Below, in pieces: positions 1-7,598 of a stretch of 42,096 nucleotides of DNA (position 1 is its first letter; every line of letters starts with the position of its first letter). Source of the stretch: Allorhizobium borbori (GTDB lineage: Bacteria > Pseudomonadota > Alphaproteobacteria > Rhizobiales > Rhizobiaceae). The stretch lies in contig NZ_JACIDU010000024.1 of NCBI RefSeq assembly GCF_014196535.1, positions 1 to 42,096 of the forward strand, written 5' to 3'. The notes below the pieces were generated by a model. It saw nothing but the letters and a program-made list of their open reading frames with translations. It ran no database searches and was not told where the DNA came from. The translations under genes were made by a program, and so were the position numbers.

Positions 1-33
1 CGTGCGGGCGCTCCCGTGTAGAATTTGACCCAT
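1..33 (-). CDS. IS481-family transposase, N-terminal 11 codons (partial)
   Basis: Only the first eleven codons are inside the window (MGQILHGSART); the rest lies beyond position 1. From memory of the family, this matches the conserved start MGQ(V/I)LHGSA(T)TT of many IS481-type transposases of alphaproteobacteria, which continue into a helix-turn-helix and a DDE catalytic core. The ATG reads on the minus strand at 31-33, and a strong Shine-Dalgarno sequence GGAGGG lies at 41-46 with seven bases of spacing, which supports a real start. The flanking DNA carries a plausible element end and an IS481-type target site. The fragment is too short to say whether the gene is intact. Confidence 0.65.
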   Translation of the reverse strand, partial: MGQILHGSART

Positions 34-89
34 AGCGCATCCCTCCATTCATGGCTGAATAATGCACCATCAAATGCCGGGACTAAACA
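1..89 (-). mobile_element. IS481-family insertion sequence, transposase-proximal end (partial)
   Basis: The transposase start at 33 is followed outward by about 55 bases that end, read on the minus strand, as TGTTTAGTCCCGGCATTTG beginning at base 89. The hexamer CCTAGG follows directly at 90-95. IS481 is known to prefer and duplicate the target NCTAGN, so a TGT terminus abutting CCTAGG is what an IS481 end should look like. The other end and the second target copy are outside the window, so the boundary is inferred, not proven. Confidence 0.55.
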
Positions 90-127
90 CCTAGGCTGGA
101 ACATGCTTCACAAATCCCGGAATTAAA
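71..127. repeat. Imperfect direct repeat of the IS end
   Basis: CAAATGCCGGGACTAAA (71-87, inside the proposed IS end) recurs as CAAATCCCGGAATTAAA at 111-127, with 14 of 17 bases identical, the same orientation and a 40-base offset. The outer copy lies beyond the proposed target site, so it could be a relic of an older related element end or a second transposase-binding motif. The rest of 128-325 holds no gene I can support. Confidence 0.45.
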
Positions 128-325
128 GATGTGTGAAATTATCAAGATTATCGCGCGATGGCAATCACAAGAATCAGTGGCGTGAATACGTGACGGGAAA
201 CCTTGAATGGGGGTGCCGGCATCGTTGATGTCCAGCTGTTCGCCGCAATGGGAATCAGGTCATGACCCGCTGCGGGCTGACTCATTTGCAGGGCCCGTTT
301 CGTCGGCAGGTCGGGCCACAAATGC

Positions 326-364
326 AATGGCCCCTTCCTCTGCCTGACAGGGGAAGGGGCCATT
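326..364 (-). terminator. Rho-independent-type terminator of the cold-shock gene
   Basis: A perfect 13-bp stem (AATGGCCCCTTCC at 326-338 with its complement at 352-364) encloses a 13-base loop. It begins 46 bases after the cspA stop codon on the minus strand. The tail after the stem is only moderately T-rich (GCATTTG), so termination strength is uncertain. Confidence 0.75.
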
Positions 365-409
365 TAATCGATTTCAGCCTCGCCAATAGACGGGGCCGAT
401 CAGGCAGGC

Positions 410-613
410 TTAGAGAACGGTGACGTTTTCAGCCTTCGACTTGCCAGTCTTGCGGTCCTGGCCGACTTCGTAGCTGACCTTCTGGCCGTCCTGAAGTGCG
501 CCGCCGAAGCCAACAGCCGAGATGTGAACGAACACATCCGGACCACCATTGTCGGGGGTGATGAAACCAAAACCTTTGTCCTGGGCGAAGAATTTTACCG
601 TGCCAGTTGCCAT
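410..613 (-). CDS. CspA-family cold-shock protein
   Basis: The protein has 67 residues and is a single cold-shock domain (five-stranded OB-fold) that binds single-stranded RNA or DNA and melts RNA secondary structure. Both nucleic-acid-binding motifs are present: RNP1 as KGFGFI (about residues 13-18) and RNP2 as VFVHIS (about 27-32). The length is typical of the family. The start follows GAGGA six bases upstream. About 115 bases separate it from the next gene upstream; this probably holds the promoter and a 5' leader, which often confers cold regulation in this family, though I see no recognisable leader element. A strong hairpin follows the stop, so it is likely monocistronic. Rhizobia carry several paralogues, so I do not assign a specific csp letter. 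Confidence 0.95.
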   Translation of the reverse strand: MATGTVKFFAQDKGFGFITPDNGGPDVFVHISAVGFGGALQDGQKVSYEVGQDRKTGKSKAENVTVL

Positions 614-728
614 AATGTCCTCTGTGACTGCTTAGCGTTCCGCACTGCCTTATCAATCAACGTCGCACGCGGCAAGCTTGTTCCGTCGATAGAGCCGTTC
701 TTTGGCACGAACGAGCGCAAGATTAGTG

Positions 729-1937
729 TCATGCGGCCTTCGGAGACCAGCTTGCGAAGGGGTCGGAAAGGGTTTTCCACTTCTCTGGCGTATAGCCTTC
801 CGCTTTGACAAGGCAGGAATCAAGCGCGGCGCGGATCTCCGCCTCGTCCATAGGTTCGGCCCCGATGAAGACGATTTCCTGGCGACGGTCCCCCCAGACC
901 GGATCGAGATAGGGTTTCATCATCTTGAGAAAGCCCGGATCGTCGGGCCATTGCGCTTTTGGCACGGAGGCCCACCACAGGCCCATCTTCTGTGTACGCA
1001 CCAGCGCGCCGGCCTGACTGATCTCGCCGACATAATGCGGCCGTGTCGCCAGCCAGAAGAAACCCTTGGCGCGCACCACGCCCGGCCAGCTCCTGTCGAG
1101 GAAATGTTTGAAGCGTCCGGGGTCGAAGGGTGCGCGGGCGCGATAGACGAACGAGCGGATGCCATATTCCTCGGTTTCCGGCACATGATCCTTGAAGCCG
1201 TAGAGCTCCTTGAACCACAGCGGATGCTGTTCTGCCTTCGCGAAATCGAATCGCCCGGTGCCGAGTACCTGTTTGAGATCGACCTGGCCGAAATCGGCCT
1301 CTATCAGCTTCGCATCCGGGTTCAGGCCGACGACGATCTTGCGGGCGGCGTCGCGCTGCTCCGGTGTTGCCGTGCCGATCTTGTTCAGGATGACGACATC
1401 GGCGAACTCGATCTGCTCGACCAGAAGGTCGACAATGGTGCGGTTGTCGCCATCGCCTGCGATTTCACCACGGTCCGAGAGGAAATCGGCGGAACCGTAA
1501 TCGGCCAGAAGGTTGGCGGCATCGACCACGGTCACCATCGTGTCCAGACGCGCAACATCCGACAGGCTCATGCCGTTCTCGTCGCGAAAATCGAAGGTGG
1601 CGGCGACGGGCAGCGGCTCGGCAATGCCGGTCGATTCGATCAATAGGTAATCGAAGCGATTCTGCTCGGCGAGTGCCCGCACTTCCGTCAGCAGGTCGTC
1701 GCGCAGCGTGCAACAGATGCAGCCATTGGTCATTTCGACCAGTTGCTCCTCGGTGCGGGAAAGATTCGCGCCGCCGTCGCGTACCAGCGCGGCATCGATG
1801 TTCACTTCACTCATGTCGTTGACGATGAGGGCGACGCGCAAGCCATCGCGATTGGCGAGAATATGATTCAGAAGCGTAGTCTTTCCTGCGCCGAGAAAGC
1901 CGGAAAGGACGGTGACGGGAAGTTTTCTCTGGGTCAT
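729..1937 (-). CDS. COG0523-family zinc-associated GTPase (CobW/ZigA type)
   Basis: A 402-residue P-loop GTPase of the G3E family, COG0523. The Walker A motif GFLGAGKT is near residues 11-18, and the diagnostic metal-binding CxCC motif appears as [10 protein letters not shown] around residue 77. A nucleotide-recognition NKIG follows, and the C-terminal half matches the CobW_C domain. Family members act as cytosolic metallochaperones; those beside zur are generally linked to zinc supply under starvation. Here the gene lies 50 bases downstream of zur on the same strand and next to the azt importer, which favours a zinc role over cobalamin synthesis. The ATG at 1935-1937 was chosen because [20 protein letters not shown] is the canonical N-terminus and AGGAA lies about 10 bases upstream; the open frame continues upstream only as read-through over zur. 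Confidence 0.93.
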   Translation of the reverse strand: MTQRKLPVTVLSGFLGAGKTTLLNHILANRDGLRVALIVNDMSEVNIDAALVRDGGANLSRTEEQLVEMTNGCICCTLRDDLLTEVRALAEQNRFDYLLIESTGIAEPLPVAATFDFRDENGMSLSDVARLDTMVTVVDAANLLADYGSADFLSDRGEIAGDGDNRTIVDLLVEQIEFADVVILNKIGTATPEQRDAARKIVVGLNPDAKLIEADFGQVDLKQVLGTGRFDFAKAEQHPLWFKELYGFKDHVPETEEYGIRSFVYRARAPFDPGRFKHFLDRSWPGVVRAKGFFWLATRPHYVGEISQAGALVRTQKMGLWWASVPKAQWPDDPGFLKMMKPYLDPVWGDRRQEIVFIGAEPMDEAEIRAALDSCLVKAEGYTPEKWKTLSDPFASWSPKAA

Positions 1938-1987
1938 GGAAGCTTGTTCCTGTTGGTGTCTCGATAAGGGTGGCGAAGGGGTGGTGG

Positions 1988-2404
1988 CTATCGGCACTCC
2001 CGGCAGATGCCCTGCATTTCGATGGAGGTGTTGCGGACCTTGAAGCCGTCGAGGCGAGCCCGGCGTAGAAGCGCGTCCTCGACCCTCTCGTCGTGGAACT
2101 CGCTGACTTTTCCGCAGGCCTCGCAGATCTCGAAAGCCGTAATGCGCGGATGAATGTGTCCGTCGCGGGAGTGACAGCAGATGACGAAGGCGTTCATGCT
2201 TTCCAGGCGGTGAACCAGACCGGCCCCCATGAGCCTGTCGAGTGCGCGGTAAACCTGAAGCGGCGCCTTCAGGCCCTTGTCGCGCAGGCGATCCAGAATG
2301 TTGTAGGCGCTGAGTGGTTGGGCAGAACCCTCCAGCGTGGACAGGACCAGTTGCTGGTTTCGGGTCAGCTTGTTGCGCGTTTCCGGATGGGCATCCCTTA
2401 ACAT
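1988..2404 (-). CDS. zur: Zinc uptake regulator Zur (Fur family)
   Basis: A 138-residue Fur-family repressor. The N-terminal winged helix (about residues 10-80; [24 protein letters not shown]) binds DNA, and the C-terminal half is the dimerisation and metal-sensing part. Candidate zinc ligands are the [10 protein letters not shown] stretch, CEAC near residue 93 and a terminal CREC; the two CxxC pairs are the structural zinc site typical of Zur. Location next to aztD and aztABC, with two Zur-box-like sites between those transcription units, identifies zinc rather than iron or peroxide as the signal. A longer start at 2452 would run through the aztD terminator, so the ATG at 2402-2404, preceded by GAGG, is preferred. 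Only about 31 bases lie between the terminator and this start, so its promoter is either very compact or read-through from aztD. Confidence 0.92.
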   Translation of the reverse strand: MLRDAHPETRNKLTRNQQLVLSTLEGSAQPLSAYNILDRLRDKGLKAPLQVYRALDRLMGAGLVHRLESMNAFVICCHSRDGHIHPRITAFEICEACGKVSEFHDERVEDALLRRARLDGFKVRNTSIEMQGICRECR

Positions 2405-2435
2405 CTGAGCCTCGCGGGTATGGTTTGAACGCCGT

Positions 2436-2463
2436 GTCCGGAGCCGTCGCAACGGCTCCGGAC
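2436..2463 (-). terminator. Perfect 12-bp hairpin after aztD
   Basis: GTCCGGAGCCGT (2436-2447) pairs perfectly with 2452-2463 around a four-base loop, starting 22 bases after the aztD stop. No clear T run follows on the minus strand, so it may act as a partial terminator or a 3' stabiliser that reduces, rather than abolishes, read-through into zur and the GTPase gene. Confidence 0.65.
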
Positions 2464-2484
2464 ATTACGGTTTCGATCTCAGTC

Positions 2485-3723
2485 TCAATGGGCGGCACCG
2501 GAGCCGCCCACCGCGACAATCGAGAAGGGCTGGCCCTCGACGGCAATGGTGCGGCTTTCCTGCAAGGTTGCGGCATCGACGACGCGCACGAGAGCGTGGC
2601 GGGGATCGGTGATGGCGATCTGCCCGTCCGCCACGGCCAGCCGCGGACGCGGGTCGCGCCAGTGACCGTCCTTGCTGTAGGGTTCCGTGACATTGGCCTT
2701 GCGAACGATCTCGCCCTTGATCACGTCGAGGACATGCAGGTCGCCGTCTTCTGTCAGAATATAGGCATTGCGCGGATTGGCGGCGTCGAGCAGGAAATCG
2801 ACGCGTCGTGTCGGCAATTCCACCAGACGGTAGGCGTTGTCGCTGTCGGGGTCGATCAGGACAACCTTGTCTTCACCGTAATTGCCGAGGAAAAACTGCA
2901 TCGCCTTACCACCCAGCAGCGTGCCGGTCTGGCCCTTCGGGAAGCTGGCGGGGTAGGGCAGCATTTCGATCTTCGGCCCGTTAATCCCGTCCGGCCGCGC
3001 CACAAGCACACCTTCCTTGCAGCCGAAGGCAACCAGTCTGGCCGAGGTTGCCTCTCCATGCAGGTCCGTGCACTTCGCAATGTCGCCAATCTGGGCACCA
3101 TTGGCGTCGATCACCCGCAAGCCGATCCGCGGCGGCAATTCCTCCGGATTCGTTGCGACCTCCGTGTTGGGAGCGGAAAGAAGAACGTGATCGCCCATTG
3201 TCACGGCAACACCATGATGCGGCTTCACCGTATCGAGGGTGCGGACATCCGTTCTGCCTTCGAGAAGGGCCGCTTCGTTGATGATTTCCGCCTTGCCGCC
3301 GCGATCGTAGAACAGGATCAGGTGATCGTCGTGCGGCACGACGTGGAAGGGGCGTTTACCCTCGAAGGTTACAGGCAAAAGGCCGGTTTCCGACACCGCG
3401 AGATCGCGGTGATCGCCGTGGTCGGAAAAGTCGATGCCGGTTTTGATGACATGCACAATATCGGCGTCGGATTGCGTCGCGAAAACGGTCTGACCGGAGG
3501 CGCTTACCGTCAATGTCGCATGGCCCTTCAGGTCATAGCGGCCAAGTTCCTTGCCGTTTGCGAAGTCGATGGCGCGCACGACGGGTTGCGTGTGGTCTGC
3601 CACGAACAGCCTCCAGGCCTCCTGCGTATCATGGCTTTCCTCTGCCATTGCAAAGGGGGCCGTGAAAACAAGTGCGGCGACGGCGGCGGTGACCAGAAGA
3701 TTGCGGCGCAGTGACGTGTGCAT
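2485..3723 (-). CDS. aztD: Periplasmic zinc metallochaperone AztD
   Basis: A 412-residue secreted protein with a clear signal peptide (basic N-terminus, hydrophobic core at about residues 8-25, AMA cleavage site). The mature part consists of repeated beta-propeller-like blades. It is rich in histidine and acid clusters, for example SDHGDHRD near residue 100, that could hold zinc. AztD is known as the accessory chaperone that stores zinc in the periplasm and passes it to the binding protein AztC. The assignment rests on the protein's character plus its divergent position next to aztABC and beside zur. A Zur-box-like site lies about 80 bases upstream of the start, so repression by zinc-loaded Zur is likely. 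It does not resemble the membrane or ATPase parts of the transporter, so a general beta-propeller function is the only other reading. Confidence 0.88.
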   Translation of the reverse strand: MHTSLRRNLLVTAAVAALVFTAPFAMAEESHDTQEAWRLFVADHTQPVVRAIDFANGKELGRYDLKGHATLTVSASGQTVFATQSDADIVHVIKTGIDFSDHGDHRDLAVSETGLLPVTFEGKRPFHVVPHDDHLILFYDRGGKAEIINEAALLEGRTDVRTLDTVKPHHGVAVTMGDHVLLSAPNTEVATNPEELPPRIGLRVIDANGAQIGDIAKCTDLHGEATSARLVAFGCKEGVLVARPDGINGPKIEMLPYPASFPKGQTGTLLGGKAMQFFLGNYGEDKVVLIDPDSDNAYRLVELPTRRVDFLLDAANPRNAYILTEDGDLHVLDVIKGEIVRKANVTEPYSKDGHWRDPRPRLAVADGQIAITDPRHALVRVVDAATLQESRTIAVEGQPFSIVAVGGSGAAH

Positions 3724-3804
3724 GGTGTCATCCCTGATGTTGTTGATTTTGTGAAGCTAAGCTCTCTTGCCGCCAGCACATGACCGGAATGGCAATTGTC
3801 TTTT

Positions 3805-3822
3805 GAAATGTTATTACATTAC
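3805..3822 (-). promoter_or_regulatory. Zur box 1 (aztD side)
   Basis: GAAATGTTATTACATTAC matches the first half of the enterobacterial Zur consensus (GAAATGTTATA...) and contains the 11-mer AATGTTATTAC, which recurs inverted in box 2. It lies about 82 bases upstream of aztD, where it could cover that gene's promoter. The assignment is by pattern plus the adjacent zur gene. Confidence 0.75.
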
Positions 3823-3829
3823 TTTTCGT

Positions 3830-3858
3830 TTGACGAACGTAATAACATTACATAATTA
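3830..3858 (+). promoter_or_regulatory. aztABC promoter
   Basis: TTGACG (3830-3835), a 17-base spacer and TAATTA (3853-3858) form a reasonable sigma-70 promoter 26 bases upstream of aztA. The spacer is almost entirely filled by Zur box 2, which fits a simple occlusion mechanism of repression. Confidence 0.6.
3834..3851 (+). promoter_or_regulatory. Zur box 2 (aztA side)
   Basis: CGAACGTAATAACATTAC, read on the minus strand as GTAATGTTATTACGTTCG, aligns with box 1 and shares AATGTTATTAC exactly. It also contains the internal dyad GTAAT-N3-ATTAC. Its placement between the -35 and -10 elements of the aztA promoter is the strongest argument for a real operator. Confidence 0.78.
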
Positions 3859-3883
3859 GGCGCTGTCAACCCCCGAGGATGCG

Positions 3884-4657
3884 ATGTCTGACACTTGCCT
3901 GAAATTCGATAATCTGACGCTGGGCTATCAGGGCCATGCGGCAGTCCACCACCTGAGCGGCGAGATCAGGCGCGGTACGTTGACGGCGGTTGTCGGCGCC
4001 AACGGCTCGGGAAAATCGACGTTGATGAAGGGTATTGCCGGCATTTTGAAGCCGATCAGCGGTGCCTGCATTTCGGAGTTCTCCCGGTTGGCCTATCTGC
4101 CGCAGCAATCCGAACTGGACAGAACGTTTCCTGCCCGTGTCATCGACCTCGTGTCGCTCGGCTTCTGGCAGAAACGTGGACTTCTTGGTCGCATGACGCC
4201 GGCCGATAAAACCGACCTTGCCGCCTGTCTTGCGGCCGTCGGCCTCACCGGGTTCGAGAAGCGTCCGCTGGACAGCCTGTCCGGCGGGCAGATGCAGCGC
4301 GCGCTTTTCGCCCGTGCCATGGTGCAGGATGCCGATCTCATTCTGCTGGATGAACCCTTCAATGCCGTGGACGAGCGCACGATCGGCGATCTTGTTGTGC
4401 TGGTGAAGCGCTGGGTTGCCGAAGGACGAACCGTGTTATGCGTTCTTCACGATCACGCTCTGGTGCGGGCGCATTTTCCTCGGACGTTGCTGATGGCCCG
4501 TACGCTGGTGGGCTGTGGTGCGACGGATACCGTGCTGACCGTGGACAATCTCCTACGCGCCCGCGGCTTTCAGGAGGCATGGGACGATAACGCCGCCTGG
4601 TGCGGCGACGGTCGATCCCTTGACGATGCGTCCGGACAGGTTGTCGCCCATGTTTGA
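3884..4657 (+). CDS. aztA: Zinc ABC transporter ATPase AztA
   Basis: A 257-residue ABC ATPase of the metal-chelate (ZnuC-like) class. It has Walker A GANGSGKST (about residues 38-46), the signature LSGGQMQRALFARAM (about 132-146), Walker B DLILLDEPF and a switch histidine in VLHDH. It powers zinc import through AztB at the inner membrane. The ATG at 3884 follows CCCCGAGG and gives a standard N-terminus; an ATG at 3879 is in another frame. The gene overlaps aztB by eight bases, so the two are translationally coupled. Being divergent from aztD and controlled by a Zur-box promoter, it should be induced by zinc limitation. The family alone would allow manganese as substrate, but the neighbourhood argues for zinc. 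Confidence 0.92.
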   Translation: MSDTCLKFDNLTLGYQGHAAVHHLSGEIRRGTLTAVVGANGSGKSTLMKGIAGILKPISGACISEFSRLAYLPQQSELDRTFPARVIDLVSLGFWQKRGLLGRMTPADKTDLAACLAAVGLTGFEKRPLDSLSGGQMQRALFARAMVQDADLILLDEPFNAVDERTIGDLVVLVKRWVAEGRTVLCVLHDHALVRAHFPRTLLMARTLVGCGATDTVLTVDNLLRARGFQEAWDDNAAWCGDGRSLDDASGQVVAHV

Positions 4658-5516
4658 ATATTTCATCTGTCCCTTCCTGCAATATGGCTTCATGCAGCGT
4701 GCTCTGTTCGGCTCCATCGTTCTGTCGGTCAGCTGCGCTCCCGTCGGCGTTTTCCTTATGCTCCGGCGCATGAGTCTGACGGGCGATGCCATGTCGCACG
4801 CCATCTTGCCCGGTGCGGCGCTCGGCTTTCTTTTCTTCGGTCTCGACATTCTGCCGATGACGATCGGCGGGCTGGTCGTCGGACTTCTGGTCGCGCTCGG
4901 TTCGGGTGTCGTCTCTCGCTTCACCGTTCAGAAGGAGGATGCCTCGATGGCCGCCTTCTATCTCATTTCGCTGGCGGTGGGGGTTTTGCTCGTCTCCTGG
5001 CGGGGGTCGAGTGTCGATTTGATGCATGTTCTCTTCGGTTCGGTGCTGGCGTTGAACGATGAGGCGCTTGCCCTCATCGTCGGTATTGCGCTCGTTACCT
5101 TTGTTGCCTTCACCATCTTCTGGCGGGCGCTGGTGGCCGAATGCCTCGATCCGCTGTTCCTGCGTTCGGTCAGCCGCATTGGCGGGCCGGTCCATTTCCT
5201 GTTTCTGACGCTCGTGGTCCTCAACCTCATTGGCGGGTTTCAGGCGCTTGGAACGCTGTTGTCGGTCGGGCTGATGATGCTGCCGGCGGTCGCCGCCCGC
5301 TTCTGGTCGAACGATGTTCGAAGCCTCTGCCTGATTGCGATCACCATCGCGGTGGCTTCGTCGCTGAGCGGCCTGCTTCTTTCCTACCACGCTTCCATGC
5401 CATCCGGGCCGGCCATCATTTTCTGCGCCGGCGCCATCTACGTTTTCTCCGCTTTGGCGGGCCGTCGGGGAATGCTGTCCAGCCTTCTCCGCTCCAGCCG
5501 CCACAAGACAGCCTGA
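4650..5516 (+). CDS. aztB: Zinc ABC transporter permease AztB
   Basis: A 288-residue ABC-3 family membrane protein (ZnuB/MntB type) with eight or nine hydrophobic segments. The conserved start region (SCAPVGVFLMLRRMSLTGDAMSHAILPGAALGFL) contains the DAxSH motif seen in metal-transporting permeases. It forms the dimeric inner-membrane channel for AztA. The ATG at 4650 lies inside the end of aztA, with GGACAGG at 4634-4640 as ribosome site; an upstream start at 4620 would add ten residues not typical of the family. aztC follows after 19 bases, so aztABC form one operon. Confidence 0.92.
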   Translation: MFEYFICPFLQYGFMQRALFGSIVLSVSCAPVGVFLMLRRMSLTGDAMSHAILPGAALGFLFFGLDILPMTIGGLVVGLLVALGSGVVSRFTVQKEDASMAAFYLISLAVGVLLVSWRGSSVDLMHVLFGSVLALNDEALALIVGIALVTFVAFTIFWRALVAECLDPLFLRSVSRIGGPVHFLFLTLVVLNLIGGFQALGTLLSVGLMMLPAVAARFWSNDVRSLCLIAITIAVASSLSGLLLSYHASMPSGPAIIFCAGAIYVFSALAGRRGMLSSLLRSSRHKTA

Positions 5517-5535
5517 TCAACAAAAGGAGCTTTCC

Positions 5536-6480
5536 ATGTTCAGGACGTTTCGTATCGCAACGGCTGCAAGCCTGCTCACCCTTTGCGGGTTTGCCTCCGG
5601 TGCTTCGGCCGCCGATCTCAAGGTCGTCGCCAGCTTCTCGATCATCGCCGATCTCGCGAAAAATATCGGCGGCGACCGGATTGACCTCAAGACGCTCGTT
5701 CCCGTCGATGGCGACGCACATACGTACGAGCCGCGCCCGGCGGACGCGGCCGCTCTGGCCGAGGCCAATGTGGTTCTGGTCAATGGCCTCGAACTCGAAG
5801 GCTTCATGTCGCGCCTCATCGAGACGAGCGGCACCAAGGCATCGGTTGTTCAGGTGAGCAAGGGCGTCAAGCCGATCAAGGGCGAAGAGGACGAGCACCA
5901 CGACGAGAAGAAGGCCGATGCCGGCCATGAGGAGCATCACCATCATGGCGAGTTTGATCCGCATGCCTGGCAGTCAGTCAGGAACGGCGAAATCTATGTG
6001 AAGAACATCGCCAAGGCCTTCTGCGAAGCCGACAAGGCCGGTTGCGACACCTACAAGGCCAACGAGAAGGCCTATCTTGAAAAGCTCGACGCGCTTGACA
6101 AGGAAGTCCGCGCTGAAATCGACTCCATCCCCAGGAGCAAGCGCGTCATCATCACGTCGCACGACGCTTTCGGCTATTTCGAGCATGAATACGGCCTGAA
6201 GTTCCTCGCACCTGAAGGGATTTCCACCGAGGCGGAGGCCTCCGCCGCCGATGTTGCGAAGCTGGTTGATCAGGTGAAGGAAGACAAGGCCTCGGCCATT
6301 TTCGTGGAAAACATCACCAATCCCCGGCTGGTAGAGCAGATTGCCAAGGAGACGGGGCTGAAGGTCGGCGGGACGCTCTATTCCGACGCGCTGTCGGCAG
6401 CGGACGGCCCGGCCTCGACCTATATCGACATGTTCCACCACAATGTGAAGACGATGAAGGCCGCCATCCTCGGCAGTTGA
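5536..6480 (+). CDS. aztC: Zinc ABC transporter substrate-binding protein AztC
   Basis: A 314-residue cluster A-I (ZnuA-type) periplasmic binding protein. The signal peptide is cleaved near GASA-A at about residue 25. Three histidines and an aspartate in the expected order (His62 in GDAHTYEP, His143 in FDPHAW, His209 in TSHDAFGYF and Asp284 in LYSDAL) form the likely zinc site. A His/Glu/Asp-rich loop at about 116-137, ending in EEHHHHGE, is a hallmark of zinc rather than manganese binders and probably helps acquire zinc or accept it from AztD. An AAAGGAGC-like ribosome site lies about eight bases before the ATG. A hairpin directly after the stop ends the operon. Confidence 0.94.
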   Translation: MFRTFRIATAASLLTLCGFASGASAADLKVVASFSIIADLAKNIGGDRIDLKTLVPVDGDAHTYEPRPADAAALAEANVVLVNGLELEGFMSRLIETSGTKASVVQVSKGVKPIKGEEDEHHDEKKADAGHEEHHHHGEFDPHAWQSVRNGEIYVKNIAKAFCEADKAGCDTYKANEKAYLEKLDALDKEVRAEIDSIPRSKRVIITSHDAFGYFEHEYGLKFLAPEGISTEAEASAADVAKLVDQVKEDKASAIFVENITNPRLVEQIAKETGLKVGGTLYSDALSAADGPASTYIDMFHHNVKTMKAAILGS

Positions 6481-6486
6481 TGATCT

Positions 6487-6521
6487 GCCGTCCTGCCCGG
6501 GCAGAGACCGGGCAGGACGGC
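6487..6521 (+). terminator. Hairpin between the convergent genes aztC and gntR
   Basis: A perfect 14-bp stem (GCCGTCCTGCCCGG at 6487-6500 with 6508-6521) and a seven-base loop start six bases after the aztC stop. There is no U tract, but the stem is very stable. It is symmetrical enough to influence transcripts from both sides. Confidence 0.7.
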
Positions 6522-6648
6522 CTCTGGTGCATGGCGCGCGCGAGGCGCTTTCCGTCGCCGATGTGGCAACAAGCCTTTTGCCGCCAGTCGCATCAAGGAT
6601 ATGCGAAGGCTTGCATGCAAAGACGGCGTGCAATTCGGCCGGTAACGC

Positions 6649-7344
6649 TCAGCGCTGGCTTTGTTCCGTAATGTAGTGGTTGAGGATCTGCGCGATATCC
6701 GGCTCGGCATCGCCATCGTCCGCCTTGGCGCGGTCTTCGACGGCGTGCAGGTGATGATCCATGATCTGGATTGCTGTCTCCTTGTCCAGATTCTTCAACG
6801 CCTCGATCAACTGGATATGCTCGTCGATGCCGCATTCCGCCGAATGCGGACGCCCGAACCGCGCGAGGATAAGCGATGAGCGCGAAACGATCTGGCTGAT
6901 GAAGTCGATCAGGAGTTTCGAACCCGTCAGTTCGGCCAGAAGGATGTGAAACTCACCGGCAAGCCGGATCGAACGCGGCGAAGAAGCCCGCAACGCACGC
7001 TCCTCCTCGCGGATATGGGAAACGAGCGCGTCTATGCCGTCCTTCGGCATGCGCGTGCAAAGGCGCTCGATCACCTCTCGCTCAAGGCAGCGGCGCAGTG
7101 AAAAAACCTCTTTGGCCTCTTCCAGAGTCGGCATGGCAACCGCCGCGCCGCGATTGGGCCTGATCTCCACTAGTCCATCCGATGCCAGCCGGAGCAGCGC
7201 ATTGCGGGCGCTGGTGCGGCTGACCCCGAACGTGTCGCCGATCGAATCCTCCGGCAGCTTGACGCCGGGTTTCAGCGCCTGCTCGAGGATCGCCCTTCTG
7301 AGCGAAGCATAGATCGCATCGCTGCGGCTTTGCTGTGTCGACAT
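6649..7344 (-). CDS. GntR-family (FadR/FCD) transcriptional regulator
   Basis: A 231-residue regulator. An N-terminal winged helix (about residues 8-70, including FGVSRTSARNALLRLASDGLVEIRPNRG) is followed by an all-helical FCD ligand-binding domain. Histidines at about 133, 176 and 197-200 match the metal/ligand positions of that domain. GGAGG precedes the ATG. It is transcribed away from the nine-gene transport/amidohydrolase operon starting at 7599. This arrangement usually means a local, ligand-relieved repressor acting in the shared 254-base intergenic region, where two AT-rich palindromes are visible. The ligand is unknown; FCD regulators typically bind small carboxylates. Confidence 0.93.
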   Translation of the reverse strand: MSTQQSRSDAIYASLRRAILEQALKPGVKLPEDSIGDTFGVSRTSARNALLRLASDGLVEIRPNRGAAVAMPTLEEAKEVFSLRRCLEREVIERLCTRMPKDGIDALVSHIREEERALRASSPRSIRLAGEFHILLAELTGSKLLIDFISQIVSRSSLILARFGRPHSAECGIDEHIQLIEALKNLDKETAIQIMDHHLHAVEDRAKADDGDAEPDIAQILNHYITEQSQR

Positions 7345-7419
7345 TGGGGCCTCCGGCGTGTCGCTGATTTCGACTTCGGGCCGTTATACCCCAAACCGTG
7401 CATTCTTTCTAATGCAAAT

Positions 7420-7433
7420 TATTGAATTCAATA
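7420..7433. promoter_or_regulatory. Candidate GntR operator palindrome 1
   Basis: TATTGAATTCAATA is a perfect 14-bp palindrome about 76 bases upstream of the gntR start, in an AT-rich part of the divergent intergenic region. FadR-type regulators bind short palindromes of this kind. A related 10-bp palindrome follows at 7510-7519. Confidence 0.45.
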
Positions 7434-7509
7434 TTTTCTTGAGATTGCATTCAATTTGCGATAAAGCTCGCTGAGAAGCGCAGGCAATGCAACATTCGAG
7501 TGGCGATCG

Positions 7510-7519
7510 TTCAATTGAA
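7510..7519. promoter_or_regulatory. Candidate GntR operator palindrome 2
   Basis: TTCAATTGAA is a perfect 10-bp palindrome, 80 bases upstream of the binding-protein start. It shares the TTCAA/TTGAA half-sites with the 7420-7433 palindrome. CATTGAATAC at 7539-7548 may be a third, degenerate half-site. Confidence 0.35.
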
Positions 7520-7598
7520 TTGCCGAAATTCCAGTGCGCATTGAATACGATTTCGCAAACTCTGGCAACAATATCGCATACAATTATAGGGGAACGAT

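Noticed and set aside
148-363. Open frame of 71 codons on the minus strand after the cold-shock gene
   Set aside because: It begins inside the cspA terminator hairpin, has no convincing ribosome site, and its composition is not protein-like.
729-2693. A 654-residue reading of the zinc GTPase frame
   Set aside because: The extra upstream part runs through zur in another frame; the GTPase begins with the canonical N-terminus at 1937.
2314-3714. Long plus-strand frame opposite aztD
   Set aside because: It is a shadow of aztD in GC-rich DNA; no domains or ribosome site, whereas aztD has a signal peptide and a Zur-type upstream site.
5998-6143. Possible repeat of AAGGCC-type words in aztC
   Set aside because: These are codon-level repeats of Lys-Ala in a helical region, not a structural DNA repeat.
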